From: Exiguobacterium sp. AM39-5BH | Lineage (GTDB): Bacteria; Bacillota; Bacilli; Exiguobacteriales; Exiguobacteriaceae | Assembly: GCF_003467445.1 (NCBI RefSeq) | Contig: NZ_QSGS01000013.1 | Coordinates: 1-53,951 of the forward strand | DNA: 53,951 bases | Reading direction: 5' to 3' | Program-made: the position numbers and the translations under genes | Notes under the pieces: model-generated | Told to the model about the DNA's origin: nothing | Database searches by the model: none | What the model saw: only the letters and a program-made list of their open reading frames with translations | Part shown: in pieces, positions 33,701-42,835 of the stretch | How positions within the stretch are numbered: the first letter of the stretch is position 1 | How the letters are laid out: each line of letters starts with the position of its first letter

Positions 33701-34323
33701 ATAATTTCTTGGTCCGTACCGAAACCGAGGGCACGCAACAACACCGTTACCGGGATTTTGCGGGTACGGTCAATACGAACGTAAACGATATCTTTGGCGT
33801 CTGTCTCAAGTTCGAGCCATGCACCACGGTTCGGAATAACAGTCGCCCCGAAACCACGTTTACCGTTTTTATCGAGTTTCGCGTTGTAATAAACACTTGG
33901 TGAACGAACGAGCTGGGAAACGATAACGCGTTCTGCACCGTTAATGATAAACGTTCCCGATTCTGTCATGAGCGGGAAATCCCCCATGAACACTTCTTGT
34001 TCTTTGAGCTCACCTGTCTCTTTGTTTTGCAAACGCACTTTTACGCGCAATGGCGCAGAGTAAGTTACGTCTCGCTCCTTCGACTCATCGATCGAATACT
34101 TCGGCTCACTGAGCGAATAGTCGATGAACTCGAGCACGAGGTTTCCAGTGAAGTCGGAGATTGGCGAAATGTCCGTAAACATCTCTTTCAATCCTTCACG
34201 CAAGAACCAATCGTAAGAAGCAGTTTGAATTTCAATCAAATTCGGAAGCTCTAATACCTCACTGATACGGGCAAAGCTTCTTCTCTGACGGTGACGACCG
34301 TACTGAACAAGTTGACCAGTCAA
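30776..34323 (-). CDS. rpoB: RNA polymerase beta subunit (single-base frameshift)
   Basis: Catalytic subunit. The rifampicin region [20 protein letters not shown] followed by [11 protein letters not shown] looks wild type. The frame breaks at the T run 33477-33480: [13 protein letters not shown] should read [21 protein letters not shown] fifth T restores about 1182 residues. I prefer the TTG at 34323 ([15 protein letters not shown]) to the in-frame GTG nine bases upstream, because GAGGTG is six bases before it and Bacillus RpoB starts at the same residue. Confidence 0.96.
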
Positions 34324-34470
34324 CTGATTCACCTCTCAGACCCCCAATTCTCTATCGAATTTTTCGGGCGTAATAATCGAACATTGTCATTGAATGTCGC
34401 CTCTTTTCCGCGTCTAAAAAGCGGCAAACGCGGCAGTTCAAAGCGAATTCCATTCCAATGGCATTTTATA

Positions 34471-34499
34471 ATGTTAGCATATACGTTATAGTGAGTCAA
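34471..34499 (-). promoter_or_regulatory. rpoBC promoter
   Basis: TTGACT (34494-34499), 17 bases and TAACAT (34471-34476) on the minus strand, between ybxB and rpoB. A further TTGACA (34516-34521) lies at the end of ybxB without a well-spaced -10. The resulting leader is about 140 bases and contains a stem CCGCGT/ACGCGG. Confidence 0.65.
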
Positions 34500-34516
34500 C
34501 AAGACTTCACCGTTTG

Positions 34517-35112
34517 TCAAGAGCGAATTGCTCGGAAAATAAAATAGCCCTTTTCTTTCGCAACCGTCTCGACTTGACCGAACACGTCTTCAAGTAACTT
34601 CTTGGCAGAAGGCGCTCCTTGTTTCTTTTGAATAACGACGTAGAGCGCTCCACCTACGACAAGGTGTGTATACGCGTCGCGTAAAATCGTGTGGACCACT
34701 TGCTTCCCGGCACGAATTGGCGGATTGGTCACGATCGCTGCGAACTGTTCATCACCGACTCCGTCATAAGCGTGGCTGAGTCGCGTCTCAATCGTCACTC
34801 CGTTCTGGGCGGCGTTTTGCTCTGACAAGGCAAGCGCTCGCTCGTTCACGTCGACGAGGAGTGCTTCACGCCCAGAGGCGTCGGCAAGCGAGATCCCCAT
34901 CGGACCGTAGCCGCAGCCACATCTAAAATGCGTCCTTCAACATCAGGCACTTCAAATGATTCGATTAAGAGACGTGACCCAAAATCGACCGATCCTTTCG
35001 AGAACACGCCGCGGTCCGAGGTGAAGCGATATGTCTTCCCTCTCAACTCAAACGTCCATGTCTCAGGTGCACTTTTTGAACGAGGGTCGTTCGTATAGTA
35101 ATGATCTCCCAT
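34517..35112 (-). CDS. ybxB: RsmC-type class I methyltransferase YbxB (single-base frameshift)
   Basis: SAM-dependent methyltransferase related to the 16S rRNA guanine-N2 methyltransferases. The N-terminal part YRFTSDRGVFSKGSVDFGSR and the catalytic VTNPPIRAGK (NPPF/I-type motif) are present. The SAM-binding motif is broken at 34917: LDVAAATVRWGS should read LDVGCGYGPMGISLA. One extra C on the plus strand restores 198 residues. Conserved position between rplL and rpoB. Actual rRNA target is not established from sequence. Confidence 0.9.
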
Positions 35113-35141
35113 GCATTGAACCTCCTAACCCACTCTTCAAG

Positions 35142-35173
35142 GAAATAAAAGAAGCTCGCCATAGCGAGCTTCT
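35142..35173 (-). terminator. Intrinsic terminator after rplL
   Basis: AGAAGCTCGC TATG GCGAGCTTCT on the minus strand followed by TTTATTT. It ends most transcription of rplJ-rplL ahead of ybxB. Confidence 0.92.
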
Positions 35174-35198
35174 ATAGGTTGTAGAAGTAAAAGTTAGA

Positions 35199-35564
35199 TT
35201 ACTTAACTTCGACAGTTGCGCCAGCTTCTTCAAGCTTAGCTTTCACTGCGTCTGCGTCTTCTTTAGAAACGCCTTCTTTGACTGGAGCCGGAGTTCCGTC
35301 AACGAGTGCTTTCGCTTCTTTAAGACCGAGGCCTGTAAGTTCACGAACAGCTTTGATGACGTTAATTTTACCAGCGCCAGCGTTTGTGAGGATTACGTCG
35401 AATTCAGTTTGCTCTTCAGCTACTGCTGCGCCTGCACCTGCAACTGCTACTGGAGCTGCTGCTGATACGCCGAATTCTTCTTCGATTGTTTTTACGAGTT
35501 CGTTAAGTTCGAGAACCGTCATTGATTTGAGGTCTTCGATGAATTGCTCTTTGTTGAAAGCCAT
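35199..35564 (-). CDS. rplL: 50S ribosomal protein L7/L12
   Basis: 121 residues: N-terminal dimerisation domain (to about 30), Ala/Gly/Val-rich hinge (about 34-50) and the factor-binding C-terminal domain with [20 protein letters not shown]. It forms the stalk that recruits GTPase factors. Downstream of rplJ, before a strong terminator. Confidence 0.98.
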   Translation of the reverse strand: MAFNKEQFIEDLKSMTVLELNELVKTIEEEFGVSAAAPVAVAGAGAAVAEEQTEFDVILTNAGAGKINVIKAVRELTGLGLKEAKALVDGTPAPVKEGVSKEDADAVKAKLEEAGATVEVK

Positions 35565-35623
35565 TATGGTTTTCCTCCTTTGATGTTGTGAAGATTAGTT
35601 TTGATTACGCTACGAGACAAAAA

Positions 35624-36130
35624 TTAAGCAGTTTGCTCTTCCTTTTGTTCTGCGATTGCGTTTGTTGCGACTGCGAGCCCGCGGATTGGAGCTTGAAGGA
35701 CGCTGAGAAGCATCGAGAGAAGACCTTCGCGTGATGGAAGTTCTGCAAGGGCTTTAACTTCTTCAAGTGAAGAAACTTTACCTTCGATGATTCCGCCTTT
35801 CAATTCGAGCGCTTTGTGCTCTTTCGAGAAGTCGTTCAAGATCTTCGCTGGAGCTACAACGTCTTCGTTCGAGAACGCGATTGCTGTAGGGCCTGTGAAG
35901 ACTTCGTCAAGACCTTCGAAGTTCGACTGAGTTGCCGCGCGGCGAAGAAGACCGTTTTTGTATACTTTGAACTCGATTCCAGCGTCACGGAGTGATTTAC
36001 GGAGTGTAGTCACTTCTTCAACTGTAAGTCCACGGTAGTCAACAACGATTGTTCCAACGCTTGCTTGCATTTTCTCAGCGATTTCATCGACGAGTGCCGA
36101 TTTCTGAGCTACGATTTTTTCGCTTGCCAT
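35624..36130 (-). CDS. rplJ: 50S ribosomal protein L10
   Basis: 168 residues from [20 protein letters not shown] at 36130, with CTAGGAGGTG upstream. [20 protein letters not shown] is the rRNA-binding part; the C-terminal helix anchors L7/L12 dimers. Binding of L10-L12 to the leader upstream is the known mode of autoregulation in this family. Confidence 0.98.
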   Translation of the reverse strand: MASEKIVAQKSALVDEIAEKMQASVGTIVVDYRGLTVEEVTTLRKSLRDAGIEFKVYKNGLLRRAATQSNFEGLDEVFTGPTAIAFSNEDVVAPAKILNDFSKEHKALELKGGIIEGKVSSLEEVKALAELPSREGLLSMLLSVLQAPIRGLAVATNAIAEQKEEQTA

Positions 36131-36335
36131 GTGTTTGCACCTCCTAGTCAATTCTTATACCGGACGAGAGGCTGCTCTTCAAAAAGAAATCCCTCGTATG
36201 AAGACATACGAGGGCGTAATTGTTTGAAAGTAAACCTGTGACAACAGGCTCAAGTTCGAGCAAAGACACCTCGGAAGGGTTTACGGACCGATGTCCACCT
36301 TCTGTCTACGGTAATCCAACATATTCGGTTGAACG
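36131..36335 (-). promoter_or_regulatory. L10 leader with attenuator hairpin
   Basis: The leader contains AGACAGAAGGTGGACATCGG and the complementary region that form the L10-binding structure known from Bacillales. Near the gene there is a strong hairpin CCCTCGTATG TCTT CATACGAGGG (36191-36214), followed on the minus strand by ATTTCTTTTT. This pairing of a protein-binding domain with an intrinsic terminator points to attenuation by L10(L12). Confidence 0.85.
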
Positions 36336-36341
36336 TGTATT

Positions 36342-36370
36342 ACTTTAACAGCGGTATCACACGTTGTCAA
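36342..36370 (-). promoter_or_regulatory. rplJ-rplL promoter
   Basis: TTGACA (36365-36370), 17 bases and TAAAGT (36342-36347) on the minus strand, 19 bases after the rplA stop codon. It drives the attenuated leader of rplJ. Confidence 0.82.
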
Positions 36371-36388
36371 CAGTTTATTTCAAGTAGA

Positions 36389-37075
36389 TTACTTGATGAA
36401 GTCGGCAGTCGCGACACGGATCCCAGGACCCATTGTCGAAGAAAGCGCGATGTTTTTAAGGTAAGTTCCTTTTGCAGTAGCAGGCTTCACTTTCAAGAGC
36501 GTCTCGATGATTGTCTCGATGTTCTCAGAGAGTTTCGTTGCTTCAAACGATTTCTTACCGACTGGTACGTGGATGTTACCAGCTTTATCAACGCGGTACT
36601 CCACTTTACCAGCTTTGATGTCCGCGATTGCTTTCGTCACGTCAAACGTAACTGTGCCTGTTTTCGGGTTAGGCATGAGGCCTTTAGGTCCGAGAACACG
36701 ACCGAGTTTACCAACTTCGCCCATCATGTCAGGTGTCGCAACGATAACATCGAAGTCGAACCATCCTTGTTGGATTTTCGTGATGAACTCAGAGTCACCG
36801 ACATAGTCAGCGCCAGCTGCTTCAGCTTCTTTAACTTTTTCGCCTTTTGCGAAGACGAGAACTTTTTGTGTTTTACCAGTACCGTGTGGAAGTACGACGG
36901 CACCGCGGATTTGTTGGTCAGCTTTCTTCGGATCTACGCCGAGACGGACAGCAACTTCGATTGTTTCATCGAATTTAGCAGTAGCTGTTTTTTGAACGAG
37001 TTCAACGGCCTCAGCGAGTTCGTATGACTTCATGCGATCAACAAGCTTAGCTGCTTCTTGGTGTTTTTTACCCAT
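36389..37075 (-). CDS. rplA: 50S ribosomal protein L1
   Basis: 228 residues from [20 protein letters not shown] at 37075, after AAGGAGG. It has [20 protein letters not shown] and [16 protein letters not shown]1 forms the mobile stalk at the E site and can bind its own mRNA. Longer in-frame upstream readings have no ribosome binding site. Confidence 0.98.
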   Translation of the reverse strand: MGKKHQEAAKLVDRMKSYELAEAVELVQKTATAKFDETIEVAVRLGVDPKKADQQIRGAVVLPHGTGKTQKVLVFAKGEKVKEAEAAGADYVGDSEFITKIQQGWFDFDVIVATPDMMGEVGKLGRVLGPKGLMPNPKTGTVTFDVTKAIADIKAGKVEYRVDKAGNIHVPVGKKSFEATKLSENIETIIETLLKVKPATAKGTYLKNIALSSTMGPGIRVATADFIK

Positions 37076-37173
37076 GATTCTTTTCCTCCTTGTGGTTAGC
37101 GGAATTTCCTCCCACATAATGAAGGGATTGAAGGTGAGCATAATATTCACCGACAATCCCAGAGACTAATAAA

Positions 37174-37599
37174 TTAGTCTTCGATTACAATACCCATACT
37201 ACGCGCAGTACCTTCAACCATAAGCATCGCTGTTTCAACAGACGACGCGTTAAGGTCAGGCATTTTAAGTTCAGCGATTTCGCGAACTTTATCACGCTTA
37301 ACCGTTGCTACTTTCTTACGGTTTGGTTCACCAGAACCGCTCTCGATACCAGCAGCTTTCTTCAAGAGAACTGCAGCTGGTGGAGTTTTCGTAATGAATG
37401 TAAACGAACGATCTTCGTATACCGTAATGACTACAGGAATAATCAATCCGGCTTGGTCTTGTGTACGAGCGTTGAACTCTTTACAGAATCCCATGATGTT
37501 AACACCTGCTTGACCAAGTGCTGGACCTACTGGTGGTGCTGGGTTAGCTTTACCAGCTGGGATTTGAAGTTTAACGAGTTTAGTAACTTTTTTCGCCAC
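37174..37599 (-). CDS. rplK: 50S ribosomal protein L11
   Basis: 141 residues from a GTG at 37599 that follows AAGGAGGTGTGTCTC. The sequence [20 protein letters not shown] then [20 protein letters not shown] is typical; the C-terminal domain binds the GTPase-centre rRNA. L11 is the thiopeptide target and is needed for RelA-type activation. The longer frame upstream starts before the ribosome binding site and is rejected. Confidence 0.97.
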   Translation of the reverse strand: MAKKVTKLVKLQIPAGKANPAPPVGPALGQAGVNIMGFCKEFNARTQDQAGLIIPVVITVYEDRSFTFITKTPPAAVLLKKAAGIESGSGEPNRKKVATVKRDKVREIAELKMPDLNASSVETAMLMVEGTARSMGIVIED

Positions 37600-37711
37600 G
37601 AGACACACCTCCTTAAGTCTAAAATGTGGTTTCTTGGACGTTGTGCGCCCTCCCACTCAATCTATTAGGTCGAGTTTGTACCGAAATAAAGCACAACATC
37701 AAACATTTCCG

Positions 37712-37740
37712 ATTGTACCATTCGTTTCCGTGAATGGCAA
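37712..37740 (-). promoter_or_regulatory. rplKA promoter
   Basis: TTGCCA (37735-37740), 17 bases and TACAAT (37712-37717) on the minus strand, immediately after the nusG stop codon. The spacer together with the -35 contains a small inverted repeat CCATTC/GAATGG. Confidence 0.82.
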
Positions 37741-37746
37741 GTGGGT

Positions 37747-38298
37747 TTAGTTGATTTTCTGAACTTGTTCGAAATCAAGTTCGATTTTCGTTTCACGGCC
37801 GAACATGTCAACGACAACTTTGAGCTTCTCTTTCTCGGCTTCGATTTCATCAATCGTTCCTTCGAAGTTCTCAAATGCGCCTTCTTTGACACGGACGAGG
37901 TCGCCGAGTTCGTAGTTGTAACGATCTTTCTTCTCGATGAGACCCATCTGTGACAAGACGTTCGTCACTTCGTCCGGTTGAAGCGGAATCGGTTTGGCAC
38001 CGCCGCCCGTCGAACCGAGGAAGCCCGTGACGTTCGGTGTGTTCCGAACAACATACCACGAATCATCTGTCATGATCATTTCGACGAAGACGTAACCTGG
38101 GAAGCTTTTCACTTCTTTTTCTTTAATCTTCTTCTCGCCACTCTTAAGTGTGACTTCTTCTTGCGTTGTTTCAGTCGGAACGAGGACGCGGAAAATTTTA
38201 TCTTCCATGTTCATCGAACCGATTCGACGTTCCAGGTTTTCTTTGACGTTGTTTTCAAATCCAGAGTACGTCTGGACAACAAACCATTGTTTCTCCAC
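37747..38298 (-). CDS. nusG: Transcription termination/antitermination factor NusG
   Basis: 183 residues: NGN domain (about 1-115, EKQWFVVQTYSGFENNVKEN, TDDSWYVVRNTPNVTGFLGS) and C-terminal KOW domain (LVRVKEGAFENFEGTIDEI). It binds RNA polymerase and couples to S10. The GTG at 38298 gives the Bacillus-like start VEKQWFVVQTYSG and has AGAGGTG six bases before it. A GTG nine bases upstream overlaps that site. Confidence 0.96.
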   Translation of the reverse strand: MEKQWFVVQTYSGFENNVKENLERRIGSMNMEDKIFRVLVPTETTQEEVTLKSGEKKIKEKEVKSFPGYVFVEMIMTDDSWYVVRNTPNVTGFLGSTGGGAKPIPLQPDEVTNVLSQMGLIEKKDRYNYELGDLVRVKEGAFENFEGTIDEIEAEKEKLKVVVDMFGRETKIELDFEQVQKIN

Positions 38299-38315
38299 GG
38301 CTTTCACCTCTTTCC

Positions 38316-38486
38316 TTAGTTAATCAATAGGTTGACGAGATAACTGACACCAGCATCTACGCCGAACACGAACAGGCCGATCACGACGACCGTCGCGATG
38401 ACCGTGATGGTATATTTTGTGAGCTCTTTACGAGTCGGCCAACTCGTTTTCTTTAACTCTTTCCATACATCGCGCAAAAAGTTCAT
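38316..38486 (-). CDS. secE: Protein translocase subunit SecE
   Basis: 56 residues, MNFLRDVWKELKKTSWPTRK followed by one membrane helix (ITVIATVVVIGLFVFGV). The amphipathic KELKKTSWPTRKEL segment is diagnostic. It clamps SecY. An AGGAGGAAG site precedes the ATG. Located between rpmG and nusG, as in nearly all bacteria. Confidence 0.97.
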   Translation of the reverse strand: MNFLRDVWKELKKTSWPTRKELTKYTITVIATVVVIGLFVFGVDAGVSYLVNLLIN

Positions 38487-38520
38487 GGTAGCTTCCTCCT
38501 ACGTTGAATGCCAATCTACG

Positions 38521-38667
38521 TTACTTTGATTCTCGATGTGTCGTATGTGCATTGCAACGACGACAGAACTTTTTCAGTTCGAGCCGCGTCGTCACGTCGT
38601 CTTGTTTGACGGTCGAATAACCGTTCGACCCGCAATCCGAACACGCGAGACTTACTTTCTTTGCCAT
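38521..38667 (-). CDS. rpmG: 50S ribosomal protein L33, zinc-binding type
   Basis: 48 residues, MAKKVSLACSDCGSNGYSTV to THRESK. It has two CxxC pairs (CSDC, CRRC), the zinc-binding form. The ATG follows AAAGGGG. First gene of rpmG-secE-nusG, corresponding to rpmGB of Bacillus. Confidence 0.95.
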   Translation of the reverse strand: MAKKVSLACSDCGSNGYSTVKQDDVTTRLELKKFCRRCNAHTTHRESK

Positions 38668-38710
38668 TCATAAGCGCCCCTTTCGACAGCTCTCTTACGA
38701 AAAAAAGAGC

Positions 38711-38739
38711 GAAAAAAACGCCTCCTGTAAATGGCGTCT
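38711..38739 (-). terminator. Terminator between sigH and rpmG
   Basis: GACGCC / GGCGT arms around ATTTACAGGA on the minus strand, followed by TTTTTTTCGC. The stem is short, five to six pairs, but the T run is strong. It lies downstream of the only promoter I see for rpmG-secE-nusG, so it must be leaky or regulated. Confidence 0.65.
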
Positions 38740-38759
38740 ACGGACAAGGCGCTGCTTTT

Positions 38760-38788
38760 AAAGTATCACATAGGAGGCGTGCGGTCAA
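38760..38788 (-). promoter_or_regulatory. Promoter upstream of rpmG-secE-nusG
   Basis: TTGACC (38783-38788), 17 bases and TACTTT (38760-38765) on the minus strand, right after the sigH stop codon and before the terminator-like hairpin at 38711-38739. Confidence 0.6.
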
Positions 38789-38794
38789 TATCGG

Positions 38795-39436
38795 TTAGCT
38801 CGTCAGCGTTTTGACGTCGACATGCCGCTCAAACTTCTTCTTCACGCGCTGTAACGCGTTATCAATCGACTTCACGTGACGGTCGAGGTCGTCTGAGATT
38901 TCTTGATACGAACGGCCGTCCAAATAAAGACGTAACACTTTTCGTTCCAAGTCACTCAGGAGCTCTTCCATCTTTTCTTCCATGAACAGTTGCTCTTCAC
39001 GCGTGACGAGCAAATCTTGCGGGTCCGTCGGATGCGGTGGCAAAATCACGTCAAGTAGCGTCCGATCTGACTCATCGTCAAAAATCGGCTTATCGAGGGA
39101 AACGTATGAGTTGAGCGGAATATGTTTTTGACGCGTTGCTGTTTTAATAGCGGTGATCATTTGACGAGTGATGCACATCTCAGCAAAACTTTTAAATGAG
39201 GCGAGGCGCTCGTCCCGAAAGTCCCGCACCCCTTTATACAGACCGATCATCCCTTCTTGGACGATATCCTCGTGGTCGGCACCGATTAAAAAATAAGACC
39301 GTGCCTTCGCCCGAACAAAATATCGGTAACGTTCAATCAAAAACTCAAGAGCGTCGCTATCCCCTTCGTTACGCGCAAGAAAGACGAGCTCTTCATCGGA
39401 CATGTTTTCAAACTGCTCGTATGGCCATCCGTTCAT
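38795..39436 (-). CDS. sigH: RNA polymerase sigma factor SigH
   Basis: 213 residues from ATG 39436 (GGGGGG run upstream). Region 2 (ALEFLIERYRYFVRAKARSY, then DHEDIVQEGMIGLYKGVRDF) and region 4 (LSDLERKVLRLYLDGRSYQE) are present, with the SigH/Spo0H-type DRHVKSIDNALQRVKKKF end. In Bacillus it directs transition-phase, competence and early sporulation genes. The conserved yacP-sigH-rpmG order supports it. The host genus is not known to sporulate, so stationary-phase or competence targets are more likely. Confidence 0.94.
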   Translation of the reverse strand: MNGWPYEQFENMSDEELVFLARNEGDSDALEFLIERYRYFVRAKARSYFLIGADHEDIVQEGMIGLYKGVRDFRDERLASFKSFAEMCITRQMITAIKTATRQKHIPLNSYVSLDKPIFDDESDRTLLDVILPPHPTDPQDLLVTREEQLFMEEKMEELLSDLERKVLRLYLDGRSYQEISDDLDRHVKSIDNALQRVKKKFERHVDVKTLTS

Positions 39437-39483
39437 GTTTCCTACCCCCCGGCGATTGATGAACTTATGTACGTTTGTGCTCT

Positions 39484-39513
39484 CATTATAGGCGCCATTT
39501 AAAACGACCGTCA
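39484..39513 (-). promoter_or_regulatory. sigH promoter
   Basis: TTGACG (39508-39513), 18 bases and a perfect TATAAT (39484-39489) on the minus strand, about 50 bases ahead of the sigH start codon. Its presence also argues against the longer in-frame start at 39538. Confidence 0.75.
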
Positions 39514-39603
39514 AATAAAATTCTAAAAATTCCGTCAATTACAATTCGTGTAACTCATACATGTAATAGTATACAACATTCCTTTCCAAAAAAATGTCAA
39601 ATT

Positions 39604-39637
39604 AAAAACAAAGACGAGTCCATTTCATGAACTCGTC
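39604..39637 (-). terminator. Intrinsic terminator after yacP
   Basis: GACGAGT / ACTCGTC arms around TCATGAAATGG followed by TTTGTTTTT on the minus strand. It ends the cysE-cysS-mrnC-rlmB-yacP transcript before sigH. Confidence 0.87.
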
Positions 39638-39656
39638 CGGGAGTTTCGTCACCGCT

Positions 39657-40184
39657 TCATTTACGACGACGAATTTCTTCCAATCGGGCCCGCACATCTG
39701 GAGTGAGGTCGATTGTTTTTCGGTTGGATCGGTCCTGCTCAAGCGCCGACCGCTCTTGGGCGATTAACTGCTGCGCTCGTTTCCAGTCTTTGAGCAGTTC
39801 GGCCGCGGGCACGCGGAGGGCGCCTTGACCGAAGATGACCCATTGCTCGGTGAAATCGTTCGTCGCGACGAATAACGTGACGAGACGATCATCGACGAGT
39901 TCATGGGCCCGCCGCTCAATCCATTCGTCCGCGGTCTCGTTCTCTTTCGTGTAGATGACCGCGATCCGACTCTGTTTCGCTTTCGCCTCTCGTCCATAAC
40001 GCATATGCGCATCGAAGACAATCGTCACTTCACGACCTGTGACCGCCTGATACTCGGCCATCGCTTCAATCAAGTCGGTACGTGCCTTCTCAAAATCGAT
40101 GTCGCGCAGTTTGCGAAGGTGTGGCCAAGCGCCAATGATGTTATACCCATCCACGAGGAGCAGTTCCCGTTTCTTGATACTCAT
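39657..40184 (-). CDS. yacP: NYN/PIN-like RNA-processing endonuclease YacP (Rae1)
   Basis: 175 residues. The NYN-type nuclease opening LLVDGYNIIGAWPHLR carries the first catalytic Asp; later acidic residues occur in VTIVFDAHMRYGRE and TLFVATNDFTEQW. Bacillus Rae1/YacP is a ribosome-associated A-site endoribonuclease. The C-terminus is basic. It overlaps rlmB by four bases, so the two are coupled. Confidence 0.92.
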   Translation of the reverse strand: MSIKKRELLLVDGYNIIGAWPHLRKLRDIDFEKARTDLIEAMAEYQAVTGREVTIVFDAHMRYGREAKAKQSRIAVIYTKENETADEWIERRAHELVDDRLVTLFVATNDFTEQWVIFGQGALRVPAAELLKDWKRAQQLIAQERSALEQDRSNRKTIDLTPDVRARLEEIRRRK

Positions 40185-41095
40185 GACAACGGGTTACGTG
40201 AGCGGTACACTTCATACAATAGAAGCGCGGCCGCGACCGAGGCGTTCAGCGAGGTGACATGACCAACCATCGGCATATGGACGAGGAAGTCACACGACTC
40301 CCGCACGAGGCGGCTCATCCCTTTGCCCTCACTACCGATGACAACGACGAGCGGCATATTCCCATCGAGGCGGCGATAATCTTGGCTCTCGCTCGCGTCC
40401 GTCCCGACGACCCATAGTCCTTTCTCTTTCAACTCTTCAAGCGTCCGCGTCAAGTTCGTGACGCGTGCGACCGGGATGTATTCAATCGCACCCGTCGAGG
40501 CTTTCGCCACCGTCTGCGTCAATCCAACCGAGCGGCGCTTCGGAATGATGATTCCGTGGGCTCCGACCGCATCCGCCGTCCGAAGAATCGAACCGAGGTT
40601 GTGCGGGTCTTCGAGCTCATCGAGCAAGATGAAGAGCGGGGTTTCCCCTTTCGACTCAGCGAGTGCAAACATGTCTTCCACCGACTTATATTCGTAAGCG
40701 GCGACCGCGGCGACGACGCCTTGGTGATGTTCACTGCCGGCCATCTTCTCGAGTTTCGTCTTCGGGACGAACGAGATTTGGACCGACGCCTCGTTGGCCA
40801 TCCCGATGATTTGGGCGAGCGGCCCTTTCTGTTGGCCTTCCATGATGAAGACCTTGTTCATGTCACGCCCGCTCCGGAGCGCTTCCATGACCGGGTTACG
40901 ACCGTATAAGAAGTCGATTCCTTCTTCCATCACATCGACTTCCTGATAGTCCGGTCGTTCTAGTTTTTGACGTGGCGGACGGTCGTTCCGTTCTCCGCGT
41001 GGACGGTCGAATGAGCGTTGCTCCCTTGCTCCGTCATGTCGTTTCGAACGACTCGGTTTCGAGCCATGTGAACGCTTGTTCGATGAGTTCTTCAA
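40181..41095 (-). CDS. rlmB: 23S rRNA (guanosine-2'-O-)methyltransferase RlmB
   Basis: SpoU/TrmH-family (SPOUT) methyltransferase. After an N-terminal RNA-binding domain (GIDFLYGRNPVMEALRSG) it has the knot motifs DPHNLGSILRTADAVGAHGI, VVVIGSEGKGMSRLVRESCD and SLNASVAAALLLYEVYR. About 55 extra basic, Arg/Pro-rich residues precede the domain. The start is uncertain: TTG at 41095 has AGAAGGGAT upstream but lies inside mrnC; ATG 40930 would give the core domain only. Confidence 0.9.
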   Translation of the reverse strand: MKNSSNKRSHGSKPSRSKRHDGAREQRSFDRPRGERNDRPPRQKLERPDYQEVDVMEEGIDFLYGRNPVMEALRSGRDMNKVFIMEGQQKGPLAQIIGMANEASVQISFVPKTKLEKMAGSEHHQGVVAAVAAYEYKSVEDMFALAESKGETPLFILLDELEDPHNLGSILRTADAVGAHGIIIPKRRSVGLTQTVAKASTGAIEYIPVARVTNLTRTLEELKEKGLWVVGTDASESQDYRRLDGNMPLVVVIGSEGKGMSRLVRESCDFLVHMPMVGHVTSLNASVAAALLLYEVYRSRNPLS

Positions 41096-41441
41096 GACGA
41101 TCCCTTCTTTCCATTAGATATGTGTAACCAATCAATGCTTCGAACGCGGTCGAGTAACGATACGTATGAACGTCGGTCCGTTTCGGGATGGAACCTGATT
41201 TCGCGTTCTTCCCGCGGCGGACGATGGCCGTTTCATCTTCGCTCAAGACGCCTGTCTCGAGCCAGTGGGTCACGACGCCGGCCTGGGCGCCCGCGTTCAC
41301 GTAGCGGATGGCACCGCGATGGAGGTCGTTCGGTTTCGTCATCCCTTGACCGAGCAGGCGTTTGCGTACCGCCATCTCATAGACGGCGTCGCCCATGTAG
41401 GCGAGGGCGAGGGCGTTCAGTTGCGGGGCCTGTTGTTTCAT
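41034..41441 (-). CDS. mrnC: Mini-ribonuclease III
   Basis: 135 residues, an RNase III catalytic domain without a dsRNA-binding domain. [19 protein letters not shown] matches the signature with the catalytic Asp; the second Glu is in [13 protein letters not shown]. It trims 23S rRNA ends in Bacillus. The ATG at 41441 overlaps the cysS stop (ATGA), so it is coupled; the in-frame GTG at 41453 is less likely. Confidence 0.95.
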   Translation of the reverse strand: MKQQAPQLNALALAYMGDAVYEMAVRKRLLGQGMTKPNDLHRGAIRYVNAGAQAGVVTHWLETGVLSEDETAIVRRGKNAKSGSIPKRTDVHTYRYSTAFEALIGYTYLMERRDRLEELIEQAFTWLETESFETT

Positions 41442-42835
41442 AACCGTTTCCACCGCACCCCTTGGGCCGTGTCCTCGAGTTGAATGTTCTGTTCTTTCAA
41501 CAAGTCACGAATCTCATCGGCACGCGCGAAATTCCGCTCCACACGGGCCGTGTTCCGCTCTTGAATCAATTGATCGATCTCCGCGTCAAGCAATTCCACT
41601 TCGTTCGCAATTGTTAAACCGAGGACACTCGTCAACTCTTCGAACAGGGCACGCACATGTTCAAGTGTGATTTTCGAGACGTGGTCCGCTTTGGCGTAAA
41701 TATTGGCGTCACGGGCCAAGTCGAATAAGACCGTCACCGCGTTCGCCGTGTTGATATCGTCATCCATCGCTTCGATAAACTTGGTTTTAATCGTCGCGAG
41801 CTTGCGTTCCATCGCCTCACTCGGCTCTTCAAGGCCGGCTGTGACTGATAGGCGGTACTCGACGTTTTGGTACGCTTCTTTGATGCGGTCCCATCCGTTC
41901 GCCGCTTGTTCAATCAACTCACGACTGTAGTTGATTGGGTGGCGATAATGAACCGACAGCATGAAGAAGCGCAGTACCATCGCATCGACTTCTTTCAACG
42001 CCTCATGGACGAGTAGGAAGTTGCCGAGCGATTTGGACATCTTCTCGTTCTCGATATTAATGAATCCGTTATGGAGCCAATAGTTGGCGAACTTCGTATG
42101 GTTGCACGCCTCCGACTGGGCAATCTCGTTCTCGTGGTGCGGGAACTTGAGGTCATGCCCCCCAGCGTGAATATCAATCGTTGCGCCAAGGTGTTTTTTC
42201 GCCATCGCCGAGCACTCGATGTGCCAGCCCGGACGACCTTGTCCCCATGGACTTTCCCATGCCGGCTCACCTGGTTTCGCGGCTTTCCATAAGACGAAAT
42301 CGAGCGGGTCTTCTTTCTTTTCCCCGACGTCGACGCGTGAACCCGCGCGCAAGTCTTCAATCGACTGCTGGCTCAGTTTTCCGTACGTCTCAAACTTACG
42401 TGTCCGGAAATAGACGTCCCCGCCTGCTTCATACGCAAAGTCTTGCGTCTCGAGTTCACGGATGAATGTGATGATCTCTTTCATCGTGTCCGTGACACGC
42501 GGGTGGACGTCCGCCGGCAACACGTTCAAGGCACCCGTGTCGGCCAAATAGGCATCGATATACCGATTCGTCAACGTGCCGACATCTTCTCCGAGCTCGT
42601 TGGCGGTCCGGATGATTTTATCGTCGACATCTGTGAAGTTGAGGACGTATTTGACGTCATAGCCCCGGTACGTCAGGTAGCGGCGGACCGTATCAAAGGC
42701 GATTGCAGGACGAGCGTTGCCGACGTGAATGTAATTGTAGACGGTCGGTCCACAAACATACATCGACACTTTCCCTGGTACGATTGGCACGAACGGTTCT
42801 TTCTTATTCGTGAGGCTGTTGTAAAACTGAATCAT
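41438..42835 (-). CDS. cysS: Cysteinyl-tRNA synthetase
   Basis: 465 residues, class I synthetase. [12 protein letters not shown] is the HIGH motif and [10 protein letters not shown] the KMSKS loop. Zinc ligands are visible in [18 protein letters not shown] and [13 protein letters not shown]. Controlled with cysE by the upstream T-box; its start overlaps the end of cysE by 32 bases, with GGAGGAG before the ATG. Confidence 0.98.
   Translation of the reverse strand: MIQFYNSLTNKKEPFVPIVPGKVSMYVCGPTVYNYIHVGNARPAIAFDTVRRYLTYRGYDVKYVLNFTDVDDKIIRTANELGEDVGTLTNRYIDAYLADTGALNVLPADVHPRVTDTMKEIITFIRELETQDFAYEAGGDVYFRTRKFETYGKLSQQSIEDLRAGSRVDVGEKKEDPLDFVLWKAAKPGEPAWESPWGQGRPGWHIECSAMAKKHLGATIDIHAGGHDLKFPHHENEIAQSEACNHTKFANYWLHNGFINIENEKMSKSLGNFLLVHEALKEVDAMVLRFFMLSVHYRHPINYSRELIEQAANGWDRIKEAYQNVEYRLSVTAGLEEPSEAMERKLATIKTKFIEAMDDDINTANAVTVLFDLARDANIYAKADHVSKITLEHVRALFEELTSVLGLTIANEVELLDAEIDQLIQERNTARVERNFARADEIRDLLKEQNIQLEDTAQGVRWKRL

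Noticed and set aside
26444..34323. Streptomycin or rifampicin resistance alleles in rpsL or rpoB
   Set aside because: The S12 lysines and the rifampicin-pocket residues of beta match the sensitive wild type by eye.
36329..37027. 232-codon open frame on the plus strand opposite rplA
   Set aside because: It lies antisense to rplA and its leader, has no ribosome binding site, and encodes a Cys/Phe/Arg-rich sequence with no recognisable domain. It is a codon-bias shadow.
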